31,724 bases of DNA from a virus. Under the pieces are notes generated by a model. That model was given only the letters and a program-made list of their open reading frames with translations. It ran no database searches and was not told where the DNA came from. Each line of letters starts with the position of its first letter. Position 1 is the first letter of the stretch. The position numbers and the translations under genes are program-made. Where the stretch lies: positions 1 to 31,724 of IMG/VR virus record IMGVR_UViG_3300006925_000070. The stretch is one strand, 5' to 3'. Of the stretch, positions 10,801-19,735 are shown in pieces.

Positions 10801-13800
10801 CGCTTCTATAAATCCAGGCTTACACGGTGCGGTTATGGAGGCTGCATCAAAAAAGTTTCCTGACAAACAGTTATTAATATTACGAAATGTTATTGACGAG
10901 CATGGAAGTCAAGTTGGTGGGTATGCGATGGGATCTGCTGTATTAGCAAAAGAAGGATCTGATTTAGGTATTAGAATAATGCATGAGTATGGACATGTTT
11001 ATTATGATATGCTAAAAGATAATCCGTCTTTTATGCGTGGAGTAAATAAAATTATAGGAAGTGATATTTATAATGATGTTAAAAAACAATATGCAGAATT
11101 AGTTTTGTATAAAACATCTGATGGAAATATTATTAGTGCTGGAGATTTAATATCTCAAATAGAAAATAGTAGACTTGTAGAAAATAAAAAATACAAAGAA
11201 ACTATCGAAGCTTTTAGAGAGGCCGTAAAAAGTGGTGATGGTGAAGCTATTAATTCTTTAGCTAATAATTTATTAAACAAACTACAAGAAGATGGTGTTG
11301 CAAAAGTTCTACCAGATGAACAACAAGTAGATATTATAGAAGAAGCATTTGTTACGTCATTAGCTCCACAGCTTGTAACTAAATTAGATTTATTATTTAA
11401 AAAACCTGCCGAAGCTAAAGAGTATAAATCTTTTATTAGAAGAACTACAGAAAGAGTTGCAAAAATGTTTACTCCTTCTGATTCTAAAAAAATATTATCT
11501 GAATTAGATAGGGGTTTTGAAAATCTTACTACAGATGAAATGTATACTAAAATAGCGGATGATTTTGCTAAAGGTACACAGGGAGGTAGTTTAAAGTTTC
11601 AAAATTCTAGATCTAAAAAGTTAAAACTAAACAGAACATTTTCAGCATCAATAGCTGTTGCTATAAATAAGATGAATCCAAACATGTACAACACAATGAG
11701 TGTACAGGAACTATCTAAAACAGCAATTGATTTTGCTACACAATACTCTAAATCTATTGGTGAAGATATAAAAATTACAAAAGAACTTAGAGAAGAAGTT
11801 GAAAGTAGAGTTCTTATTCGTCAAGAGTCAATGAAAGGATTTACACTTTCTCCTTCTGGAAAAACTAGTGGCGTTTCTTCTATATATAAAGCAGCAGGAA
11901 TGAAACAAAATATTCCTAGCGACTTAGAACAACAGCAAGAAAATTTTGACGAAGTAGAGTCGTTATTAGAAGAATCTGATATAGGTGCTGATTGGTATAT
12001 GTCTGCTGAAAAAGCAATGGACAATTCTACATCAACATTTATTACTGCTTTAATGAAAATAGCAAATCCTGATAGTAGAAATATTACTACAGGAAAGCCA
12101 AGGTATCAAAAATCAAAACTAGAAGCTGGTTTATTAAACATGGCGCATTCTAATAGAGATAATGTTAATGATTTTACTAGAGCTTTTATGAACTCAAATG
12201 AAGGTCATATTAAAAAAGCTAGAGAAATAATGCAGGAAAGATTATCGGAAGGCGAAATGTATGCTGCCATAAGAGATATTCATAATAACTATAGAAATAA
12301 ATTTATAGAATCAATATTAAATACTACAGTAACTAGTGATGGTTCTATTTCAGAATCTGTAGCTATACATGACTCAGAAAGAAGAAGAGTTAACGCTATG
12401 AAGAAAGCAGGTAATCAAATTTTCTTTAAAAATAATACCCTGTTAAAAAGCGCTGTACTAGAAAGAATATCTGCAGCACAAGCAAAAATAAATAAAGGAC
12501 AAAAATTATCTCAACAAGAAGGTTTAGAAATTGCAACTGCTATTTTGAGATCAGTAGAAGGTTTAAATAATTATTTAGATTATGATCAATTAGCGAACAT
12601 AAGACTATATAGAGGTAATAGACTTTTAAATGTACAAGACTATATAGCTGATATAATATCAGATAAAAGTTTAGTTGATAAAAAGACTGGTAAAACTTAT
12701 TTATCTCAAGGTAAAATACCTGTTATGAATATGGTTCCTTTATTTAAAAGCATGGTTATAGCTTCTAGAGGTAAAAATGCTATTAAGTCTGTTTCTGATG
12801 TAAATGGTAATATGACTTTAGCATTTAATTATAATAATAACTTATTAAATAATTCTGATGTTATAATTAACATGGCTAAAACTCCAGAAGGTAGAAAAAA
12901 ATTAGCAAAAAAATATTTAAAGAAAAGAAAAGGTAAGCTTGTAGGTAATCCATTTGTTGAAATGGTTATTGGTCTTGGCGTTAATGGTATGGCAGATCAA
13001 GCTTATCAAATAGGTTTTGATGGTGGGGTTATTTCTTATAGAGATGGTGATGGTAAAGGCGTAAAATTTGAACAACAAACTAAAGACGATATTGTTCAGT
13101 TTGATATGGAAAAATTTGCATCTAATTGGGATTCAAGAAAGCCTGGAAAAAGTAGAAGCTTTTACACTCAGCCTATAGCAATTTTTGCAAACTCAAAAAG
13201 AAGATATTCTATTGCGTCTCCAATGGCTACTACTGAAGCTCAAAAGCAAAAAGTAATAAGCGGATTAATTGCAAAAAAAGACCACAAAGTAAAATATAAA
13301 GATGGTCAATTAGCTTTAGGTTTTGAAATAAAAGCTAATGGCAAGTATGATATTTCTCAAGAGGTTTCTAAAATGAAGCAGTGGTTTTATGATAACCCTA
13401 ATTTAATTAAATCAAATAAAGTTCTATTTAGCTTTGCAAAAGTTACTGGTAATAGAGTTGCAATAACACCACAAGGTGAGCAAATGATAGAAGACTATGT
13501 GTTTAACTATATGGTAAATAGTTATTATGCACAGCAACTATTTGTTGGTAAGCACGGACAAGCAAAAAGTCAAGCTGATTATATAAAAAGAGCTACAGGA
13601 GCTATAGCAAGACACGATGGCTCTATGAGAGGAGTTGCTATTGAGCCAATGATATATAAAGATGTAGATGAAAATGGTGTAAATGCTACTGATGCTGGTG
13701 CATTTATATTACCTGAAGACGTACCTATGATTCAGGATAGGGTTAGTAATAATGTCGGTAGAGGATTTAAGTTTGTTTATTATGGTAGTGATATGCGAGT

Positions 13801-16800
13801 AGATGATGAAAACACAAACATGGTTGGTGATGAATCAATAGCAGATCAAGATTATTATTTTAAAACATATGTGCATGTACTAGATTCTGAGTTTATTGCA
13901 GATTCTCCAGAATTACAAAAAATAGAAAGAGAGCTAAGAGCTAGAAAAAAATTCAATAATGACCAGCAAAATATGTTTGGTGAAACATTGAATATAGCAA
14001 TGTATGAAAGTGCAGCTAAAAAGGCCCCATCAATACATGGGACGTCTGCATCTGCTGAAAGCTTTGAGGAGGGTTCAAACGCTTGGAATCAACTTAATGA
14101 CGCTTACATGTCTGGTAATAAAGTTGTTGGTATTGACGGATCTAATATGGGTATACAATTACCTATGGATAAGTATAGAGAAGAAGTTGTAGAGCCAACA
14201 CAAATGTCAGCAGCAGACTTAAATGAATTAACTCCTGAGCAGTTAGAAGATATGGAAGAAATATTAAAGCTAAGACAAGAAGCATTAGACTTGGCTTTAG
14301 AAGAGTCTGCAGGAGATATTTTGTCTGAAGGTATAGATGCTACTCCAGAAGCAAGAGCTAAAAGTAAAGAAGCAGTTGTATCTAAAATAAGTAAAAGTTC
14401 TGTTGCTGCTACATTTAACGGTATAGCAAGATACCAAGCCATAACAAATCCTAGAGTAAGCCAAAATCTTCCTTCTTTATCTAAGTTCTATGGTAATAGT
14501 ATTAGAAGTTCTGTAAAAAAATCTTCTAAAGTTATGACTGCTGGTACAATAGCAATCCAAGGTGTTGCTGTAGGTAAAGGCCTTAAAGGTTATTTTGATG
14601 AGAACGGTAAAGAGTACATAGGCATGAGATATGAAGTTCAAGCTGATGGTACTACAATTAAAAAGCCTGCTATATTACCTGCAGAAGCAATTGTTCCAGC
14701 TGGACTAAAAGGTAAATATTTTTCTAGAGTAAATGAAGAGTTTAATAATGAAACTGAAGCAAAAAGATATGCTGACGGTTTAATTGTAGATACAGCAGCG
14801 TCTACTGACTTGGATAAAGCTGGAGTTAGAATAAAAGGATTAAATAGAAAATTCCCTAGTAAAAGAGCAGCTAAAGAATTTTTATACAATAAAATTGCTG
14901 TTCAACCAGATGGTAAATTTATTATTCTTGGTGATGAGTTTTTTGGACCTCGTGTTCCTGCTCACGGAAAGCAATCTAAACCTATTATGGAAATTAAAGG
15001 TTTTCAAAAAGAAGTTTTAGATAAGAATGGTAAGCACTTAAATAATCACATACAAGTTTCTCCAGAAATAAATAGAATATTAGGTTCCGATCATGATGGT
15101 GATAGTTTATTTATAAACTTACCCTATGAAAATCCTAAAACTAAAAGACAAGAAAAAGTAAATGAGCTTTTAAGTAAGCAATTTAAGTTTTATAGAAATG
15201 TTGCTATGTTTGATTTATTAACTGCGTCAATGGAGTATGAATCAGGTGTTGAAGCTAGAATAAAAGCAATACAAAAGAAAAATCCTAATAAAGTAAAAAG
15301 ATCTTCACAGACATCACCAATAGGTGCTTCTGAGTTTTTTGAGGAAAACGTACAGGGTAGCGGTATGATTGGAACTATTGCTGCCTTAAACAATGGAATG
15401 TCTTATGCTGCAAGGTATGGAGTTGAAATAGGTGTTAAAGGTGGAATAACTATAGATGGTAAAACTATAGATAAATTCCAAGATGATACAAGTCTTAAAG
15501 GTAAAGAATCTCTTTCTTTTAAAAATGCAGTACTATTGAATATAGCATTAGATAACACAAAAAATCAACATGCAACTGCTTTAGGTATGAACCCTTCTAC
15601 TATAAGTGCTGTAGCATTTATGACTAGATTAGGGTTTGATAGCTCTTCTTTAGACTCTGTATTTACATCTAAAGCCGCAGAGTTATACGCTAAATTTAAA
15701 GGCAAGAAAGCGTTAAAGGATCAAACTTTTATTAATACTAATGAAACAAGCGCTGCTGTATTGGCTTACATGAATATGCTTGGAGGCACAGCTGAACAAG
15801 CAAGAAAAGCACTTGACAACTCTATTGCTTTTGGCGTTAATATAGATACGTCTAAAATTACAAGTAAACCTATTGATCAAATGACAGCAATAGAAAAGCA
15901 GCAAATGATTTCTGTGCTTGCAATGTTTGAAATAGCAGAAGGTGTAACTAAAGATATTTATGCTATTAATAATATGCTTGGGCAGCACAAAAATGTTTCT
16001 TATAACGAGCATGAAGCTAATAAACAGCTTGAAGATTACAACAACATTATAGGTGGTAAGAGTTCATTGAAAGGTAATGGCTTGACAGAAATGAATAATA
16101 ATCCTGTAATAAAATCTTATAAAGATAGATTAGCTAAAACGTCTGCTATATATCAAAGCAATAATATCACAGGTACAGTTCACGCATCTAGTACCATGGA
16201 GTTAATTGAAAATTTAACTGGTAATGAAAATATAGCTAGAAGAGATGGTGATGAGCAAAGTAAAATTGTTAGAGATGTATTTACTAATACACTTCAGAAT
16301 ACAGTACCTATGTTTAAAAAGACATTAAAGCATTTAGGTAATTTTGAAGGAGATAGGCCAGAGCCTAGGGTTAACAAAGTTGTAAGAAACTTACAAGAAA
16401 AAATTGAAGACAAAGGTTTGCAAGACAACTTATTTATTCAATCAACTCAATTTAGTTTTTATGAAGGCTATGGTAATAACATGAATAAATACACTTTAAA
16501 ACCAAATGTAGATTTTATAAATGAGTACACTACTGATGGTGAAATTTTAACGATAAGAAAAGCCTTTAGTGAATTACCATTAGATGTACAAGAAGATATA
16601 TTTATAGTTGACTCTATTGTTAATGAGTTAGGATATAGAAACACATCTGTACAGCCTTTGTTTGACATGAAGACTTTAGAAAAGTTAAGTGAAGAAATTG
16701 ATACAGTGCATCAAGAAGTTATAGATGATCTTTCTGATATAATTAGCCCTGAGTTAATGGCTGAGTCTATTATATTAGATAACCCTGAAATTATACCTAC

Positions 16801-19711
16801 AGCTGCAAGAATACATGCTGGGGCGTCAGGCTCTAAATTTATAAAAGGATATGGAACAATAGCTAGAGTTGGAACAGAAAAAAGAAATGGTATACCTGTA
16901 AAGATTAAGGCGGTAGATGTAGCTAATAAAGCGCAGAAAGATTTGATGATAACAAATCAACCGCACTATGTTAAAATTGGAATACCAGGGAAAGGGATTG
17001 CAGTTTATAAGTATAAACCATTTAATGAGTCTAAAGTTAAAAGCGGAAAAGCAAGTAAACTTGATCAAGCAAAAAGAAATGGTTTATATGAATTAGTTGA
17101 TGTTGTAAAACCTGATCCTAAAAAAGGTAAACAAAAAAGAAGTGAAGGAACTAATCTTTTGAAGATGCAAAACATGGCAAAGAAAAAGCCAACAATAGCT
17201 AAATCTAAAAAGATGAAATTCTCACACAGTAGAAGTTCTGAGTTTACTGGATACAGCTCTGCTGATGCTGAAATGTTTAGCCTTGAAGAGTACCTTGAAG
17301 ATAAAGGACACAACGTCAGGAGCGTTATGAAAAACAAGGTCTTAAAAGAAGCAATGGAGTCGCTCTATAAAAACTATGTCGCAAATTTTAATTTAGCCCA
17401 GGAGTTTGACCGAACAATCATTCAAACTGGGAGAATTAAAAGACTCTCAGAAGAAAAACTATATGATTACGCATCGGTTATGCAAAAGCTTGATCCTAGC
17501 GCGTTATCTTCTGCTCACAAGGCTGTTGTATTAGAATTAGCTAAACGTGCATCAGAAGTTCAGAAAGCGTCTCGTAATGGTATAGACTGGACAGATAAGG
17601 GTGACATATCTTGGTTACATGCTTGGTTTGGATCTAATAACATTCCTGGACACAGACCAGAAATCCAAAACTTAATTCGTACTATGGAAAAAGAGTATGG
17701 AAAGTTTATGGAAGAAAATATTAAATTTCAAACTGAACTTGATAGACTCACAAAAAATCTTATTAGAAGCAAAATAGCAGAAGACGTAGGTCCTGCATCT
17801 AAAGTGGCTGAAGGTCTTAGATGGATTATGGGTTCTTATCCTAGCTGGACTGGGTACACTCAAAAAATGTATGAAAACATGTACGATAAGGTAGATGTTA
17901 AAATGAACGGAATAAAAACCCAAGAGTTAAAATTAAAAACAACAAAGGATTTTTTAGCTACAAAACCAACACAAGCTGAAGTAGAATTTTATACGTTCTT
18001 TAAAGAAACTACAAACAAGTATGGTAGAGTAACACAGCAAGCTCTTGGTGAAAGATATAAAGAGGGTTATATTCCTCATATTAAAATGGGGCTTTTTGGT
18101 TCTATAAAACAACGAGGCTTGTTTGGCCTTTATGACTATATGCTTCAAGGTACTGGAGACATTAATCATGTAAAAGTTAAAGGATATAACCCTATGACTG
18201 GTAAACAAGAGATTTTACCGTTTCACCAATGGAAGTTAGTATATTATTCCGCTAAAGGCACAAAAGGTGGATTTAAAAGTTTAGTAAATAAAAAGCAGTT
18301 TAAATCTGCTGCAAAATTAGATATAATTAGAAAGCGTGCAGAAAAGCTAGCAAAGCAAGGTAAGCATGACGATGGAACCAATATATCTATGACTGAGCAA
18401 GAAATACATGGTACTATGGGTACTAGTTTAATGTCTAGATTTACACAATCAAGAGGCGTTAGATCAGCTATGTTTGCTAGTGAAGATCTAGGAATGGCCC
18501 TTTCTCAATATGTTAATACTACATTATTTACATATGGTAATGAAAACTTTAGAGGTTTTAAATCTATGACACCATTGCTCGACGGTGTAATAGAATATAA
18601 TAAAACTAAAGGAAATAAAAATGCAGTTACATATTTAGAAAATGTTTGGAAAAAAGGTTTCTATACATTTAAAGATAGTCAGTTTGGTATGGGTAGATTG
18701 GGAGATAATGCACTACACCAATTAGTTAAATTAACTCGTATTAGATATTTATCTCTTGGATTTGGTGGAGGTTTTGGAAACTTAATGGTTGGTAAGTACA
18801 ATGAGTTTAGATCTAAAGGCGGCAAGAATTTCTTAAGAGGAGAGTCAAGATATTGGGGGCAACGCAAAAAGGCTTGGGCGTTAATTAAAAATCAATTAAA
18901 TCCTGAAAAATTTGCATACGATTTAATTCAAGGTAATGATTCTTCAGGACTTGATACAATACTTATGTCGCCATATATAGGGTCAGAACATTATATTCAA
19001 GGCTCTGGATTTGTTTCTCAATTTACAGAAGAAGAATGGGGCAGAATAAGTGAAGACGGAGAAATACCTGCAGATATGCAAGATAAAGTTGATTTATATA
19101 TTGACAACGTAACAAGACAACAGGGTTATGGTTATTCTAAAGTAGATCAAATTGGTATTGCTACATACTCTTGGGGTAAAGCAATAATGCAATTTAAAAA
19201 ATGGATGCCTACATCTATAGCTGAAAGATTCCAAAAAGAAACTATAGATAGGTTTGGAGAAATGAGATCTGGTAGTAATAGAGAGGCTTTTATTTTTGGT
19301 GCTAATTTTACTAGAAAATTAATAGCTGGAGAAGAGTCTATTAAAAACTTTAGAAAAAGATTTAACGAGCTACCTAAGTCAAAGCAAGAAGCTGTTAAAA
19401 CATTCTTTAGGGGTATGCAGGTTGTAAGTGCTTTAACTATACTTTCAATGTTATTTGGAGATTCAGATGACGAAGAGTTAAGGGGATTGGCAGACTTAGC
19501 ATCAGACACTAGAGATGACATAATGTTTATGACAGATCCTAGAAGATTAAAGTACATGGCAGAGCCTGCATCTTGGAGTCTTGTGGAGTCTGGAGCAACA
19601 ATGGCTGTAGGTATTGCTACCGCAGACGAAGCTAAATTTGTTGGTGGCCTTAGAGGTGTTAGTTGGACTGCGGCTCAAGTACTTAAAGAGTCAAAAAGTT
19701 TAGAAAATTAA
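7853..19711 (+). CDS. Giant virion polyprotein: ejection region, zinc metalloprotease, crAss-type RNA polymerase, C-terminal ejection region (3952 aa)
   Basis: Residues ~168-300 hold hydrophobic, Ala/Gly-rich segments; another (GVSFAAGFLMGG) is at ~422-437. Coiled coil runs to ~680 and a Lys/Glu-rich linker to ~960. A zincin follows, with HEYGH at 1044-1048 and a candidate third ligand in IIEEAF (1161-1166). The polymerase spans ~1255-3121: TDAGAF box (1946-1951), ESAAKK (2052-2057), metal-binding DHDGD (2413-2417) preceded by a PRVPAHGKQS stretch and VSPEI, GMIG (2504-2507), and ALDNTK (2565-2570). These match the order I know for the double-psi beta-barrel polymerase of crAss-like phages (phi14:2 gp66 type), which is packaged and transcribes early genes. 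The C-terminal ~820 residues resemble large phage ejection proteins (YSWGKAIMQFKKWMPT, then a hydrophobic helix near 3854-3870). There is no frameshift or internal stop. Polymerase identity is strong; the ejection roles are inferred. Confidence 0.88.
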   Translation: MQEDLLNYADPSLINQGTAPQPEQSELGANPMLSSDDSDYLAQQAAISGVEETINPLTSGLQKRDEQATNQGYVDPELMFEGNLEKGGKSLVAGVGIVVNDIGNMIDYAAMTMLPDEVRKSDTFMNLAERLPNFHEYGDALQKWGEVHQSPGLDEFTLDDMFKAEFWFTDVAKTLPYMAAMFVPGAQGAGIARGLAMAGAKSAAKRGLFGSAKRMLGVRAAQETAKAAAKGGAKAVAGAAATTGGSGVMGALATSTAAGEIGLTSLGSGLATWLGAGTASTTVIGAGLAGDVYNRALDMGMTEEEAGEAAHGTFIDNMAWIGLNGLSWGVQFGGVSGRAFRAFNKIKGGAQTANQLQKTFGQRLMQHARRGAASGTFEGTEEMFQETYETWIQEKNLAEAKGEEFISYTDFLTSDENRKTLGVSFAAGFLMGGKGGFMNSVAENGRRITNKRVSIDDDINMYENMNEAQRKVRTLEIIEAAVREDQLDGLNGTLDKLQKAGKISTEERVDLDNIIVEYAEIAATLPFKEKLTEVGQQTLFNLKVKQNQNNKAKTNLEALKDKSLQEANDNLTGKVLNDQIALIEAEHAVNMTNLENEMNENNDAVAKLLTSKKYSEKSKGVDKKRVSEINKFVETEEYNNMSDSAKQDILQERQNLQERIKEDSYVVNDALSMTESEFQQFTTEGAEQKAVADKEAAEAAGVKAEQTAEKGKEKAKSLFEKGKELFGKAYNATRDFAKKQALSFKESSAIKRVTKPITEDVQKLVDEGKSAEEISEFIKSKLTPEQIEKSGVTKERLNELIDEASAFYTGAKPESETAEAETEEELKTDPETVTVTDEEVFAEIRKRREEAAKEGKGSGTEGLTTQEEIDAVREELIKAKQDAESESVIPEGEEQISSEEAEKESQKSTEQAKEESKSTVDSILDFARNVAKKSKKLLSRQENKELDKAITNLGKTWSKFAPNVKSKKLKVEEETTKGVLSYYASINPGLHGAVMEAASKKFPDKQLLILRNVIDEHGSQVGGYAMGSAVLAKEGSDLGIRIMHEYGHVYYDMLKDNPSFMRGVNKIIGSDIYNDVKKQYAELVLYKTSDGNIISAGDLISQIENSRLVENKKYKETIEAFREAVKSGDGEAINSLANNLLNKLQEDGVAKVLPDEQQVDIIEEAFVTSLAPQLVTKLDLLFKKPAEAKEYKSFIRRTTERVAKMFTPSDSKKILSELDRGFENLTTDEMYTKIADDFAKGTQGGSLKFQNSRSKKLKLNRTFSASIAVAINKMNPNMYNTMSVQELSKTAIDFATQYSKSIGEDIKITKELREEVESRVLIRQESMKGFTLSPSGKTSGVSSIYKAAGMKQNIPSDLEQQQENFDEVESLLEESDIGADWYMSAEKAMDNSTSTFITALMKIANPDSRNITTGKPRYQKSKLEAGLLNMAHSNRDNVNDFTRAFMNSNEGHIKKAREIMQERLSEGEMYAAIRDIHNNYRNKFIESILNTTVTSDGSISESVAIHDSERRRVNAMKKAGNQIFFKNNTLLKSAVLERISAAQAKINKGQKLSQQEGLEIATAILRSVEGLNNYLDYDQLANIRLYRGNRLLNVQDYIADIISDKSLVDKKTGKTYLSQGKIPVMNMVPLFKSMVIASRGKNAIKSVSDVNGNMTLAFNYNNNLLNNSDVIINMAKTPEGRKKLAKKYLKKRKGKLVGNPFVEMVIGLGVNGMADQAYQIGFDGGVISYRDGDGKGVKFEQQTKDDIVQFDMEKFASNWDSRKPGKSRSFYTQPIAIFANSKRRYSIASPMATTEAQKQKVISGLIAKKDHKVKYKDGQLALGFEIKANGKYDISQEVSKMKQWFYDNPNLIKSNKVLFSFAKVTGNRVAITPQGEQMIEDYVFNYMVNSYYAQQLFVGKHGQAKSQADYIKRATGAIARHDGSMRGVAIEPMIYKDVDENGVNATDAGAFILPEDVPMIQDRVSNNVGRGFKFVYYGSDMRVDDENTNMVGDESIADQDYYFKTYVHVLDSEFIADSPELQKIERELRARKKFNNDQQNMFGETLNIAMYESAAKKAPSIHGTSASAESFEEGSNAWNQLNDAYMSGNKVVGIDGSNMGIQLPMDKYREEVVEPTQMSAADLNELTPEQLEDMEEILKLRQEALDLALEESAGDILSEGIDATPEARAKSKEAVVSKISKSSVAATFNGIARYQAITNPRVSQNLPSLSKFYGNSIRSSVKKSSKVMTAGTIAIQGVAVGKGLKGYFDENGKEYIGMRYEVQADGTTIKKPAILPAEAIVPAGLKGKYFSRVNEEFNNETEAKRYADGLIVDTAASTDLDKAGVRIKGLNRKFPSKRAAKEFLYNKIAVQPDGKFIILGDEFFGPRVPAHGKQSKPIMEIKGFQKEVLDKNGKHLNNHIQVSPEINRILGSDHDGDSLFINLPYENPKTKRQEKVNELLSKQFKFYRNVAMFDLLTASMEYESGVEARIKAIQKKNPNKVKRSSQTSPIGASEFFEENVQGSGMIGTIAALNNGMSYAARYGVEIGVKGGITIDGKTIDKFQDDTSLKGKESLSFKNAVLLNIALDNTKNQHATALGMNPSTISAVAFMTRLGFDSSSLDSVFTSKAAELYAKFKGKKALKDQTFINTNETSAAVLAYMNMLGGTAEQARKALDNSIAFGVNIDTSKITSKPIDQMTAIEKQQMISVLAMFEIAEGVTKDIYAINNMLGQHKNVSYNEHEANKQLEDYNNIIGGKSSLKGNGLTEMNNNPVIKSYKDRLAKTSAIYQSNNITGTVHASSTMELIENLTGNENIARRDGDEQSKIVRDVFTNTLQNTVPMFKKTLKHLGNFEGDRPEPRVNKVVRNLQEKIEDKGLQDNLFIQSTQFSFYEGYGNNMNKYTLKPNVDFINEYTTDGEILTIRKAFSELPLDVQEDIFIVDSIVNELGYRNTSVQPLFDMKTLEKLSEEIDTVHQEVIDDLSDIISPELMAESIILDNPEIIPTAARIHAGASGSKFIKGYGTIARVGTEKRNGIPVKIKAVDVANKAQKDLMITNQPHYVKIGIPGKGIAVYKYKPFNESKVKSGKASKLDQAKRNGLYELVDVVKPDPKKGKQKRSEGTNLLKMQNMAKKKPTIAKSKKMKFSHSRSSEFTGYSSADAEMFSLEEYLEDKGHNVRSVMKNKVLKEAMESLYKNYVANFNLAQEFDRTIIQTGRIKRLSEEKLYDYASVMQKLDPSALSSAHKAVVLELAKRASEVQKASRNGIDWTDKGDISWLHAWFGSNNIPGHRPEIQNLIRTMEKEYGKFMEENIKFQTELDRLTKNLIRSKIAEDVGPASKVAEGLRWIMGSYPSWTGYTQKMYENMYDKVDVKMNGIKTQELKLKTTKDFLATKPTQAEVEFYTFFKETTNKYGRVTQQALGERYKEGYIPHIKMGLFGSIKQRGLFGLYDYMLQGTGDINHVKVKGYNPMTGKQEILPFHQWKLVYYSAKGTKGGFKSLVNKKQFKSAAKLDIIRKRAEKLAKQGKHDDGTNISMTEQEIHGTMGTSLMSRFTQSRGVRSAMFASEDLGMALSQYVNTTLFTYGNENFRGFKSMTPLLDGVIEYNKTKGNKNAVTYLENVWKKGFYTFKDSQFGMGRLGDNALHQLVKLTRIRYLSLGFGGGFGNLMVGKYNEFRSKGGKNFLRGESRYWGQRKKAWALIKNQLNPEKFAYDLIQGNDSSGLDTILMSPYIGSEHYIQGSGFVSQFTEEEWGRISEDGEIPADMQDKVDLYIDNVTRQQGYGYSKVDQIGIATYSWGKAIMQFKKWMPTSIAERFQKETIDRFGEMRSGSNREAFIFGANFTRKLIAGEESIKNFRKRFNELPKSKQEAVKTFFRGMQVVSALTILSMLFGDSDDEELRGLADLASDTRDDIMFMTDPRRLKYMAEPASWSLVESGATMAVGIATADEAKFVGGLRGVSWTAAQVLKESKSLEN
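10790..11452 (+). other. Zinc metalloprotease (zincin) domain inside the giant protein
   Basis: Approximate domain, residues ~980-1200. RIMHEYGHVYYDML contains the HExxH zinc-binding helix at residues 1044-1048: His1044 and His1048 as ligands and Glu1045 as the catalytic base. About 115 residues later, VDIIEEAFVTSLAP (1159-1172) offers a Glu in a helix, the usual position of a third ligand in gluzincin-type enzymes. Zincin domains are known in giant virion proteins of crAss-like phages. The substrate is unknown; self-processing or a host target are both possible. Confidence 0.72.
11594..11614 (+). other. KFxxSRS motif, copy 1 (between protease and polymerase)
   Basis: Residues 1248-1254 read KFQNSRS. 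The motif lies between the end of the zincin domain and the start of the polymerase region. With copy 2 at 17216-17236 it brackets the polymerase. Its function is unknown; a linker or processing site is inferred. Confidence 0.45.
11615..17215 (+). other. crAss-type double-psi beta-barrel RNA polymerase module inside the giant protein
   Basis: Residues 1255-3121, about 1870 residues, bounded by the two KFxxSRS motifs. Conserved blocks run in family order: TDAGAF (1946), ESAAKK (2052), PRVPAHGKQS with VSPEI, DHDGD (2413-2417), GMIGTIAALNN (2505-2515), ALDNTK (2565) with a following TISAV...RLGF segment, and a C-terminal HYVKIGIPGKGIAVYKY strand region. The three Asp of DHDGD are expected to hold the catalytic magnesium. 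The second DHDGD residue is His, where related enzymes usually have Phe. Confidence 0.85.
17216..17236 (+). other. KFxxSRS motif, copy 2 (between polymerase and C-terminal region)
   Basis: Residues 3122-3128 read KFSHSRS, with the same K-F-x-x-S-R-S spacing as copy 1. It follows a strongly basic stretch (AKKKPTIAKSKKM) that ends the polymerase region and precedes the helical C-terminal module. Confidence 0.45.
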
Positions 19712-19714
19712 ATG

Positions 19715-19722
19715 TATATTTG
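19715..19722 (+). promoter_or_regulatory. Possible Bacteroidetes-type -7 box (TATATTTG)
   Basis: TATATTTG fits the Bacteroidetes sigma consensus TAnnTTTG and lies in the 24-nt gap between the giant gene and the first cassette, the widest intergenic gap here. No TTTG -33 element is visible at the expected distance, and the box is 13 nt from the ATG at 19736. The octamer is expected by chance in AT-rich DNA. Weak. Confidence 0.2.
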
Positions 19723-19735
19723 TAAAAAATAAATA

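Noticed and set aside
14004-14192. Plus-strand 62-aa frame inside the giant gene, and a similar 65-aa frame at 21920-22117
   Set aside because: They are out-of-frame shadows within long coding genes with no independent support.
19690-19735. Transcription terminator after the giant gene
   Set aside because: The gap is AT-rich but no stable stem-loop with a U-tract can be drawn by eye.
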